Assembly (NCBI RefSeq): GCF_019132875.1
Contig: NZ_JAHSPF010000011.1
Location: 90,177 to 154,176, forward strand
DNA from: Erwinia phyllosphaerae
GTDB taxonomy: Bacteria > Pseudomonadota > Gammaproteobacteria > Enterobacterales > Enterobacteriaceae
Direction of reading: 5' to 3'
DNA: 64,000 bases
Shown here: positions 56,713 through 64,000 of the stretch, piece by piece
Position numbering within the stretch: the stretch's first letter is position 1
Layout of the letters: each line of letters opens with the position of its first letter
Notes under the pieces: generated by a model
What the model was told of the DNA's origin: nothing
The model's input: the letters and a program-made list of their open reading frames with translations, nothing else
Database searches by the model: none
Position numbers and translations under genes: made by a program

Positions 56713-57690
56713 ATGAGCGATACGGCCAGCTGGCAGCCGAGCGCGCCCGTGACCAACCTGTTAAAACGGGCGGCGATTATGGCTGAAATCCGGCGTTTCT
56801 TTGCCGATCGTGGGGTACTGGAAGTGGAGACCCCGGCGATGAGCCAGGCGACCGTGACCGATATCCACCTGTTTCCTTTTCAGACGCGTTTTGTCGGGCC
56901 GGGAGCGGCGCAGGGACTGGACCTCTATCTGATGACCAGCCCGGAATACCACATGAAGCGGCTGCTGGCAGCGGGAAGCGGGCCGATTTATCAGCTCTGC
57001 CGCTGTTTCCGCAATGAGGAAGCGGGTCGCCATCATAATCCAGAGTTCACCATGCTGGAGTGGTATCGCCCGCACTACGATATGTATCGGCTGATGAATG
57101 AAGTTGACGATCTGTTGCAGCAGGTCCTGGACTGCGCGCCAGCCGAAACGCTTTCCTATCAGCAGGCGTTTATTCGCCACCTGGAGATGGATCCGCTGTC
57201 GGCGGATAAAGCCCAGATGCGTGAAGTGGCGGAAAAGCTGGGCGTGGGCGACTTAGCCAACCGCGAAGAAGATCGCGACACGCTGCTACAGCTGCTGTTT
57301 GTGACCGGCGTGGAGCCGCAGATCGGGAAAGAAAAACCGGCCTTCGTTTACCACTTTCCGGCGAGCCAGGCCGCGCTGGCGGAAATCAGTACGGAAGATC
57401 ATCGCGTAGCGGAACGCTTTGAGGTCTATTTCAAAGGGATTGAGCTGGCTAACGGCTTCCGTGAACTGACCGACAGCCGCGAGCAGCGTCAGCGCTTTGA
57501 GCAGGATAACCGCAAGCGAGCGGCGCTTGGCCTGCCGCAACAGCCCATCGACAATAATCTTCTGGATGCGCTGGCACACGGCATGCCGGAGTGCTCCGGC
57601 GTCGCGCTGGGGGTGGATCGTATCGTCATGCTGGCGCTAAAGGCCACACAGCTTAGTGAAGTGATCGCGTTTTCCGTCGACCGCTGCTGA
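56713..57690 (+). CDS. epmA: EpmA, EF-P beta-lysine ligase
   Basis: 325 aa, the same as E. coli EpmA (PoxA/GenX). It is a short class II lysyl-tRNA synthetase paralogue without the anticodon domain. Motif 2 ([23 protein letters not shown]) and motif 3 ([14 protein letters not shown]) are intact. It attaches (R)-beta-lysine to Lys34 of EF-P. The ATG at 56713 has GGAG upstream; the frame from 56653 is not supported. Confidence 0.96.
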   Translation: MSDTASWQPSAPVTNLLKRAAIMAEIRRFFADRGVLEVETPAMSQATVTDIHLFPFQTRFVGPGAAQGLDLYLMTSPEYHMKRLLAAGSGPIYQLCRCFRNEEAGRHHNPEFTMLEWYRPHYDMYRLMNEVDDLLQQVLDCAPAETLSYQQAFIRHLEMDPLSADKAQMREVAEKLGVGDLANREEDRDTLLQLLFVTGVEPQIGKEKPAFVYHFPASQAALAEISTEDHRVAERFEVYFKGIELANGFRELTDSREQRQRFEQDNRKRAALGLPQQPIDNNLLDALAHGMPECSGVALGVDRIVMLALKATQLSEVIAFSVDRC

Positions 57691-57721
57691 GTTTTACGGT
57701 AGCCCGAGGTGCGAAAAACAG

Positions 57722-57752
57722 GCGCCCTGGGCTGCCGAAAAACGCAGGGCGC
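57722..57752. terminator. Hairpin between convergent epmA and mscM
   Basis: Stem gcgccctg/cagggcgc with a 15-nt loop between the convergent stops. T-runs are absent, so termination strength is doubtful. Confidence 0.35.
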
Positions 57753-57756
57753 TGGC

Positions 57757-60700
57757 TTATAACCCGCCTGACCTGTAGGTCCTTGCCGCTGGCGCGCCGT
57801 TGTTAACCGGCGTTTTACGACCAATGGTTTCCATCCGCACCTGGAAAGGTGGGAAAGGCATTTCCAGGCCGTGTTCATGATAGCCGCGTAAAATCAGCTG
57901 GTGAAGCTCGTGGCGCAGCGGCATGCGGTGGCCCATTTCCGCGGCGTGGATACGCAGTTCAAACAGCTGAATCCCCTGCTGCAAATCAACCAGAAACGCT
58001 TCCGGCTGCGGCGTATCCAGAACATACTGGCAGCGCTGCGCGGCGGTCAGCAGCACGGCAGTCACCTCTTCGCTGTTTGCCTCTGCGGCTGCTGGAATCG
58101 TCAGCACCACGCGCGTCACCGAATCGGACAGCGACCAGTTAATAAACTGCTCGGTGATGAAAGCCTTATTCGGCACGATAATCTCTTTGCGATCCCAGTC
58201 GGTGATAGTGGTCGCACGCGTATTGATGCGCGTAATACTGCCGGTCAAATCGCGAATGGTCACGGTATCGCCGATGCGAATCGGTTTTTCAAACAGAATA
58301 ATCAGGCCGGAAATAAAGTTGGCGAAGATCTCCTGCAGGCCAAAACCCAGCCCCACACCTAACGCCGCGACCAGCCATTGCAGTTTCGACCAGTCGATGC
58401 CGATCATGGAAAAGCCGGTCAGCCCGCCAATCAGAATCAATACATATTTGGTCAGCGTGGTAATGGCGTAACCGGTGCCGGGCGTCAGGTTAAGATGCTG
58501 CAACAGCGCCAGCTCAAGCAGCGCCGGCATATTGCGCACCAGCTGAGTGGTGATAATCAGCACCAGAACAGCAATCAGCACTGAACCCAGCGTGATAGGC
58601 TCCAGGCTTTCAACGCCCTGTACCGTGGTGCTGGCGTCCCACAGCCGGATATTTTCCAGAAAACCGAACGCCGAGTGGATTTCCGACCAGAGTACAATCA
58701 CCGACACCAGCGCAATCAGCGTCAGAATGGAGCGAACCAGCCGCAGCGAGCGGGCGCTAATGGCATCCAGATCGATAACCGGTTCATCCACATCCGTCTC
58801 TGAACTTTGCGTGGCCGTTGCCTCTTCTTCACCTTTGGCGCGCTGGGCCAAAATTTCCGCACGGCGATTACGGGCGCGGTCGAAGGCGATTCGCCGCCGC
58901 TGAATCAGCATCCAGCGACGAATAATATGGTAGATAATCAGCAGCAGGAACCAGATGGCCAGCGAGGTTTCCACTCGGGCCAACAGCGCCTGCGCCGTCG
59001 CCAGATAGCCAATACAGGAGGCCAGCGCGGCGATCAGCGGAATGCAGATCATCACATTCCACAGAATATTGCTGATAAAGTTTTCGCCGTTGCCTTCTTT
59101 ATCCAGATAGAGAGGAATGCCCGCTCGCTTGAGGCTAACGGTAACGAGGCTAAGCGCACCGCAAATCAGGATAAAACAGACGCGGCCAAGCGTGGCGGAA
59201 AAATGGCGTTCGTCAAGGTTATCAAAGCCGATCAGCAGCATAATCAGCGGCACCACAAAACCGATGCAGAGCGTATAAAAGCGCATCGCTCGTGCTACAC
59301 GGTTTTGCTGCCAGCGGAAATGGACGATAAACAAGCCTTTCGAACGGGCAAAGCCTGCGCTAATCATAAAGGCCCACAGCAGCGGCACGGTGGCGGTAAT
59401 GCCGTCGCCCGTCGCCACGGCGACAGGGTAGGGCCACGCGTGCTGTAAACCATAGCCGAGCGCCATCCACAGCACCGGCAGCGGCAGGGCAACCAGGATC
59501 GACCAGAACACGGTGCGCATGGTTAAGCCGAAGCGATCCTGGGTAACTTTGCCCACCTTACTGGCAGAGCGCTCAAGAAAATCGCGATAGTGACGGCGTG
59601 AGCTCAGGCTAAAGCCAACCAGCAGCACTGCGCCAATAATCGGCAGGACGGTTTCCCGACTGGTAAACATCATCACCAGCGCACCGCCCAGCTGGCCAAG
59701 CGTATTTATCGACAGCAAATTACGCAGGTCGCGCATCAACAGGATCGGGAAATCAAGATGTAGCGCGCTGACGTCGGCCGTCCAGAAAAGATAGCGGTGC
59801 GTTGCATCTTTAATCTCTTTTAGCGCGTCTTCCAGCTGGCCGTTGGCTACCTTTAGCTTGGTGACTTCCAGAATCAGGTTATCGCTGCCGGAAAGCAGTG
59901 AGCCGATCAGTTCGCGTTGGGTTTTGAGCTGGGCATCAAGAATTTTGCGCTGCTCGCTGGTAAGCGGCGAGCCGTCATCCTGTCGGAGCTGGCGGAGCTG
60001 CTGCTGTCGTTCCAGCAGATCTTCATAATGCAGCCGCTGTACGCGCAGCTGCGCCATATCGTTATCCAGCTGCTGCGGCTTGGGCATTTCCGGTAAACGC
60101 GCAACCTGCGCGCGTAGCGCTTCGCCCAGCACGGTAGAAACGCCGAGCCACTGCGACTGTTCGCGAATGGTGCTCAGCGCCTGACGAACCTGAATGGTCT
60201 GGTTAACGGCCGTACGCTGCTGCGAAGCGACCAGATCCATCCGCTGCGCCTGCTGATTAAGCGCATTAGAAAGCTCGCGGTTAACGCGAAACTGTTCGCT
60301 GAGTTTCTTCGGCAGCTCGCCGCTGTTTTCCGCCAGCTGCTCTGTTTTTTCCAGGGCAATTTCGGCTTCGCGTTGACGACGGCTGTTAAGCTGATTACGC
60401 AGATCCTGCAAATAAGTATCGAGCTGGGTCGCCTTGCGCTGATGGATTTCACCCCGCATGCGTGCCAGCTCCTGGCGATTGTTGGCCGACAGCTGCGCCA
60501 GTTCCAGTTCATCGACCCGCGCTTTGCGCGCTGCCGCTTCTGCCTGACGGGCGGACAGCTGCGCCTGGGCAAGCGGCGTAGTCGGCCCAGGCTGTCCCTG
60601 CAGACGTCGTTCGATCTCGTTTAGCGCGCGCCGGGCGTCCGACTGCTGTAGCGGCAGCTGGGAAAGGGAGTCGCTGATTTCTCTGGCGCGGTCCTGTTCC

Positions 60701-61083
60701 TGCTGCGCCTGGCGTCCTTCCTCCAGAAGCTGGCTGCTGACCTGAAGGATCTCCTGATCCAGTTCGGATGCCGTCATCGTGTTACGCACGGCTTTACTGC
60801 TGTCGCTAAGCGCGGCCAGCTGCTGGCGTAAATCGCGAGAAAGTTGCGGGAAGTCGTCAATGACCTGTTGATAGTCGCTGGCGTTGGTCAGCGACTTTTG
60901 CCGATCGTCCAGCCAGTTTAACGCCGACTGCAGCGCATCTACCATGTCCGCCTGGTTAGGCTCCTGACTGGATTTTGCCTCTTCCAGGGCCTGCTTGAGC
61001 TGCGCAACATCGGGCGCGGTGGCGGCCCAGGCGGGCTGGAGCAGCGCCCAGCCCAGCAAAAGAGTAACTATCAGGCGTAACAT
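57757..61083 (-). CDS. mscM: Miniconductance mechanosensitive channel MscM (YjeP)
   Basis: 1108-aa MscK-type channel of the inner membrane. A signal peptide (about 1-20, AWA) is followed by a long periplasmic coiled-coil part to about residue 470 (Gln/Ala/Leu/Arg-rich), about eleven helices (480-930) and a C-terminal MscS core: the pore helix stretch WLVAALGVGLGFGLQEIFANFISGLIILFEKPIRIGD, then the beta domain (TVTIRDLTGSITRINTRATTI). It protects against hypo-osmotic shock. It follows psd by 9 bp. Confidence 0.95.
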   Translation of the reverse strand: MLRLIVTLLLGWALLQPAWAATAPDVAQLKQALEEAKSSQEPNQADMVDALQSALNWLDDRQKSLTNASDYQQVIDDFPQLSRDLRQQLAALSDSSKAVRNTMTASELDQEILQVSSQLLEEGRQAQQEQDRAREISDSLSQLPLQQSDARRALNEIERRLQGQPGPTTPLAQAQLSARQAEAAARKARVDELELAQLSANNRQELARMRGEIHQRKATQLDTYLQDLRNQLNSRRQREAEIALEKTEQLAENSGELPKKLSEQFRVNRELSNALNQQAQRMDLVASQQRTAVNQTIQVRQALSTIREQSQWLGVSTVLGEALRAQVARLPEMPKPQQLDNDMAQLRVQRLHYEDLLERQQQLRQLRQDDGSPLTSEQRKILDAQLKTQRELIGSLLSGSDNLILEVTKLKVANGQLEDALKEIKDATHRYLFWTADVSALHLDFPILLMRDLRNLLSINTLGQLGGALVMMFTSRETVLPIIGAVLLVGFSLSSRRHYRDFLERSASKVGKVTQDRFGLTMRTVFWSILVALPLPVLWMALGYGLQHAWPYPVAVATGDGITATVPLLWAFMISAGFARSKGLFIVHFRWQQNRVARAMRFYTLCIGFVVPLIMLLIGFDNLDERHFSATLGRVCFILICGALSLVTVSLKRAGIPLYLDKEGNGENFISNILWNVMICIPLIAALASCIGYLATAQALLARVETSLAIWFLLLIIYHIIRRWMLIQRRRIAFDRARNRRAEILAQRAKGEEEATATQSSETDVDEPVIDLDAISARSLRLVRSILTLIALVSVIVLWSEIHSAFGFLENIRLWDASTTVQGVESLEPITLGSVLIAVLVLIITTQLVRNMPALLELALLQHLNLTPGTGYAITTLTKYVLILIGGLTGFSMIGIDWSKLQWLVAALGVGLGFGLQEIFANFISGLIILFEKPIRIGDTVTIRDLTGSITRINTRATTITDWDRKEIIVPNKAFITEQFINWSLSDSVTRVVLTIPAAAEANSEEVTAVLLTAAQRCQYVLDTPQPEAFLVDLQQGIQLFELRIHAAEMGHRMPLRHELHQLILRGYHEHGLEMPFPPFQVRMETIGRKTPVNNGAPAARTYRSGGL

Positions 61084-61092
61084 GCGTCTCTG

Positions 61093-61992
61093 CTATGGGT
61101 GATGTAGAACTTCTTCAGCACTGGTTTTTTGCAGTGCGATCGCCAGCGTCTGACCCAGGCGCGTTTTGGTTTCCGGCGTCAGGCTTTCCGCCAGCTTCAC
61201 TTTATCCCGGGCAAACAGGTTAATAACGGTAGAGCCCAGCTTAAAGCGGCCCATCTCCTGACCTTTCAGCAGCACGACCGAGCCTTCTTCATCCGCGCCT
61301 GGCCAGCTCCAGCGTTTAATCACGCCTTCACGCGGTGGCGTAACGGTACCGGCCCAGACCGTTTCGATGCTGCCTACAATGGTGGCACCGACCAGAATCT
61401 GCGCCATAGGGCCAAATTCGGTATCAAACAGACAGATAACGCGTTCGTTACGGGCAAACAGGTTAGGGATGTTCTGCGCCGTCAGCGGATTAACGGAATA
61501 GAGATCGCCAGGCACGTAGATCATCTGGCGCAGAATACCGTTACACGGCATATGCACGCGATGATAGTCACGCGGTGCCAGGTAAGTCGTTACGAACTCG
61601 CCGTCGCGGAACATATCGGTCATGGCGACATCACCCGCCAGCAGCGCTTCCAGCGTATAGGTGTGGCCTTTGGCCTGGAAGATCTGGTCGCCTTCGATAT
61701 GGCCCAGCTGGCTGATTGCGCCATCGCACGGCAGCACCAGCAGGTTCGGGTCAGTTTCCAGCGGACGGGCATCGTCGCGCAGCGGGCGAACAAAGAAGTC
61801 GTTAAAGGTGCGATAGCTGGCGGTATCCGGCTTCTGCGCCTCTTTCATATCGACTTTGTAGAACCAGACAAAAATATCAATAACGGCTTTGGTCAGCCAG
61901 CCGGCGCGCTTGCTCGCGCCCCAACCAGCCAGTTCAGTAAGGCCTTTTTTAGGCAAAACAGCATTCAGGCCGAGTTTCAGACGATCCAACAC
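61093..61992 (-). CDS. psd: Phosphatidylserine decarboxylase proenzyme
   Basis: 299-aa pyruvoyl enzyme of phosphatidylethanolamine synthesis. Self-cleavage is at Gly-Ser254 in the LGST motif ([11 protein letters not shown]), the same position as in E. coli. Also visible are [12 protein letters not shown] and [13 protein letters not shown]. The C-terminal tail is about 23 residues shorter than in E. coli. It starts with GTG at 61992, with AGGAGG 6 nt upstream. It forms an operon with mscM and follows rsgA. Confidence 0.96.
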   Translation of the reverse strand: MLDRLKLGLNAVLPKKGLTELAGWGASKRAGWLTKAVIDIFVWFYKVDMKEAQKPDTASYRTFNDFFVRPLRDDARPLETDPNLLVLPCDGAISQLGHIEGDQIFQAKGHTYTLEALLAGDVAMTDMFRDGEFVTTYLAPRDYHRVHMPCNGILRQMIYVPGDLYSVNPLTAQNIPNLFARNERVICLFDTEFGPMAQILVGATIVGSIETVWAGTVTPPREGVIKRWSWPGADEEGSVVLLKGQEMGRFKLGSTVINLFARDKVKLAESLTPETKTRLGQTLAIALQKTSAEEVLHHP

Positions 61993-62080
61993 AGTAGCCT
62001 CCTGGCTTTCTGAAATAAATTAAGGGTGCGGATTGTAACAGTGTCCGGTCGTTCAGGCTATGACGCCCGCTCCCCGGTTT

Positions 62081-63139
62081 TTAGTCGCTGTTCTCTGAAA
62101 AGCTGCGTCGTGTTTTTTGCTGCATTTCTGACATGCTGTCCAGAATACGGTGGTAGTCTTCGAAACGCGACTCGTCAATATCACCCCGTTCCACCGCTTC
62201 GCGAATAGCACAGCCCGGATCGGTGTCGTGCTTGCAGTCACGAAATTTGCAGTGACCTAAAAACTCACGGAATTCGACAAAGCCGCGCGTGATTTGTTCC
62301 GGCTCCAGATGCCATAAACCAAATTCGCGCACGCCCGGTGAGTCGATAACGTCGCCGCCGTGAGGGAAATGGTACAGACGAGCAGCGGTGGTGGTGTGCT
62401 GTCCCAGGCCGGAAACGTCGGAAACGTCGTTAGTCAGGATTTCTGTTTCCAGCTCCAGCCCCAGCAGCGCGTTAAGCAAACTGGACTTTCCTACGCCGGA
62501 CTGACCGGCAAAAATGCTGACGCGGCCAATCAGCGCGGCTTCCAGCTCGCTCAGACCCTGCTTACGGTGGCTGGAAACCATGATGACGCGATAGCCAATT
62601 TTACGGTAGATAGCCATCTGCTCTTCAACAAACGCCATGCCTTCTTCATCCAGCAGATCCGTTTTGTTCAGCACCAGCAGCGGCTCGATATCCAGCGTTT
62701 CGCTCGCTACCAGGTAGCGGTCGATAATGTTTAGCGACAGCTCGGGCAAAATAGCCGAAACAATCACAATCTGATTGATGTTGGCGGCGATAGGCTTTAC
62801 GCCGTCGTAAAAGTCAGGTCGGGTTAGTACGGAAGTGCGCTCGTGTACTGCTTCCACAATGCCTTTTACGGTTGCGCTACCTTCTGCGCCGGGCCGCCAG
62901 AGTACGCGATCGCCGGTAACCAGAGAGCGTAAAGTGCGGCGAATATTACAGCGGTGAACGCTGCCGTCCGCATCCTCTACGTCCGCATGCATGCCAAAAC
63001 GACTGATTACCACGCCATCACGCGCTTCGCCAAACAGGCTATCATCCGGTTCTGGCTTATCGGCGCGCTGCTTAAGACGGCGCTCATGGTTGGCGCTAAC
63101 GCGACGTTGCTGACCTTTAGACAGTTTGTTTTTGCTCAC
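62081..63139 (-). CDS. rsgA: Ribosome small-subunit GTPase RsgA
   Basis: 352-aa circularly permuted GTPase that acts in late 30S maturation. After an N-terminal OB fold, the G motifs come in permuted order: G4 LNKTDLL, G1 [12 protein letters not shown], then G3 DSPGVREFG. The C-terminal zinc site is [16 protein letters not shown]. It starts with GTG at 63139 (GAGGA upstream). It diverges from orn by 92 bp. Confidence 0.96.
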   Translation of the reverse strand: MSKNKLSKGQQRRVSANHERRLKQRADKPEPDDSLFGEARDGVVISRFGMHADVEDADGSVHRCNIRRTLRSLVTGDRVLWRPGAEGSATVKGIVEAVHERTSVLTRPDFYDGVKPIAANINQIVIVSAILPELSLNIIDRYLVASETLDIEPLLVLNKTDLLDEEGMAFVEEQMAIYRKIGYRVIMVSSHRKQGLSELEAALIGRVSIFAGQSGVGKSSLLNALLGLELETEILTNDVSDVSGLGQHTTTAARLYHFPHGGDVIDSPGVREFGLWHLEPEQITRGFVEFREFLGHCKFRDCKHDTDPGCAIREAVERGDIDESRFEDYHRILDSMSEMQQKTRRSFSENSD

Positions 63140-63231
63140 TCTTCCTCACACGGCTTTGCTTCGCCCTGACAGGGCAAAACGTTTATGATACACCCTAACG
63201 TTTGACGATATAAGCCACGGCGAGAAACCCT

Positions 63232-63777
63232 ATGACAGTAAATGCCAATAATCTGATCTGGATTGACCTTGAAATGACCGGCCTGGATCCGGAACAGGAT
63301 CGCATTATCGAAATCGCCACGCTGGTGACCGATGCTGATTTAAATATTCTGGCGGAAGGGCCGGTTTTTGCCGTTCACCAGTCTGACGAGCAGCTGGCGT
63401 TGATGGACGACTGGAACGTAAAAACCCATACCGGTAGCGGGCTGGTAGCCAGAGTGAAAGCCAGCCAGCATGACGATCGCGCAGCCGAGCTGGCAACGCT
63501 CGCTTTTCTGAAAGAGTGGGTACCGGCAAACGCCTCGCCTATCTGCGGCAACAGTATCGGCCAGGATCGCCGTTTTCTCTTTAAATATATGCCGGAACTG
63601 GAAGCGTACTTCCACTATCGCTATCTGGACGTCAGCACGTTGAAAGAGCTGGCGCGTCGCTGGAAACCTGAAGTGCTGGACGGCTTTAAAAAGCAGGGTA
63701 CGCATCAGGCCATGGACGATATTCGGGAATCTATCGCTGAACTGGCGTACTACCGCGAAAACTTTATTCGCCTGTAA
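63232..63777 (+). CDS. orn: Oligoribonuclease
   Basis: 181-aa DEDDh 3'-5' exonuclease that degrades 2-5-nt RNAs (pGpG and other dinucleotides). Metal ligands Asp12 and Glu14 lie in [23 protein letters not shown] gives the third acidic residue and [10 protein letters not shown] the catalytic His and last Asp. Length and sequence match the E. coli enzyme. Confidence 0.98.
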   Translation: MTVNANNLIWIDLEMTGLDPEQDRIIEIATLVTDADLNILAEGPVFAVHQSDEQLALMDDWNVKTHTGSGLVARVKASQHDDRAAELATLAFLKEWVPANASPICGNSIGQDRRFLFKYMPELEAYFHYRYLDVSTLKELARRWKPEVLDGFKKQGTHQAMDDIRESIAELAYYRENFIRL

Positions 63778-63783
63778 TACTGT

Positions 63784-63818
63784 GCTGACAAAATCGGCAT
63801 TAAGCTGGTTTTGTCAGC
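63784..63818 (+). terminator. Hairpin after orn
   Basis: Perfect 10-bp stem gctgacaaaa/ttttgtcagc with a 15-nt loop, 6 bp after the orn stop. No T-run follows, so it may be weak or stabilise the 3' end. Confidence 0.5.
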
Positions 63819-63856
63819 AGTTAAGCGTGAAAACGAAAAAAATTGCCGCCACAGGC

Positions 63857-63884
63857 TTGCGACGATTTCCATTTCTCGTATAAT
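63857..63884 (+). promoter_or_regulatory. Promoter of the tRNA-Gly gene(s)
   Basis: TTGCGA (63857-63862) and a consensus TATAAT (63879-63884), spaced 16 bp, followed by the GC-rich discriminator GCGCTCCCC typical of stringent-controlled stable-RNA promoters; 40 bp before the tRNA. Confidence 0.88.
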
Positions 63885-63924
63885 GCGCTCCCCGTACAGG
63901 AAGAGTTTTTAACCGGTACGCAGA

Positions 63925-64000
<76 letters not shown>

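Overview
The window is a chromosomal segment of a gammaproteobacterium of the order Enterobacterales. The backbone gene order dsbD-dcuA-aspA-fxsA-groSL-yjeI-epmB/efp-ecnAB-blc-frdDCBA-epmA-mscM-psd-rsgA-orn-tRNA-Gly matches the E. coli region at about 94 min with several losses (cutA, yjeH, sugE and ampC are not in their usual places). Together with the many accessory insertions this would fit Erwiniaceae-type genera such as Pantoea, Mixta or Erwinia. The family level is my inference from gene content; no 16S or marker phylogeny was possible.

Regions. (1) 1-3.9 kb: a class II microcin-type locus on the minus strand: a precursor with a 15-residue Gly-Ala leader, an intergenic UUCG-loop terminator, an HlyD-type adaptor and a C39-peptidase ABC exporter. 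No immunity gene is visible. (2) 4.0-9.9 kb: a chaperone-usher fimbrial operon (major subunit, chaperone, usher, two-domain adhesin) downstream of a CadC/ToxR-like membrane-anchored winged-helix regulator. (3) 10.1-11.3 kb: an SOS-controlled umuD without umuC, coupled to a small gene that looks like a degenerate S24 relative, then four 43-bp tandem repeats. (4) 11.2-20.0 kb: the putrescine (Puu) pathway: a MocR-type regulator diverging from puuE, then puuP, puuA, puuD, puuR and puuB; puuC is absent. (5) 20.0-22.4 kb: an operon of an XRE regulator, a YhhQ-type queuosine-precursor transporter with an extra N-terminal domain, and QueF. (6) 22.8-23.4 kb: a divergent XRE / Ner-like regulator pair around two matching operators, resembling a phage switch. 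(7) 23.5-27.6 kb: a sugar-acid cluster (MFS importer, GntR/FCD regulator, enolase-superfamily dehydratase). (8) 27.8-35.2 kb: a mannose-family PTS (IIABCD), an AGE-family epimerase, a two-domain class I mannose-6-phosphate isomerase and a LacI regulator, with recurrent TTAATCGATTAA-like sites. (9) 35.2-38.2 kb: gene remnants and a 697-aa AlbA_2/ATPase protein with nine heptapeptide repeats, lying on the 3' side of tRNA-Phe. (10) 38.2-64 kb: the conserved backbone, with a 906-aa autotransporter inserted between groL and yjeI.

Logic. Accessory modules occupy the first 38 kb up to a tRNA-Phe gene that is a recognised integration hotspot in enterics; after it come core functions: disulfide transfer, C4-dicarboxylate and fumarate respiration (dcuA, aspA, frdABCD), chaperonin, EF-P with two of its three modification genes, envelope lipoproteins, a mechanosensitive channel, phosphatidylethanolamine synthesis, ribosome maturation and RNA turnover. 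Transfer of the accessory parts is inferred from context, not measured.
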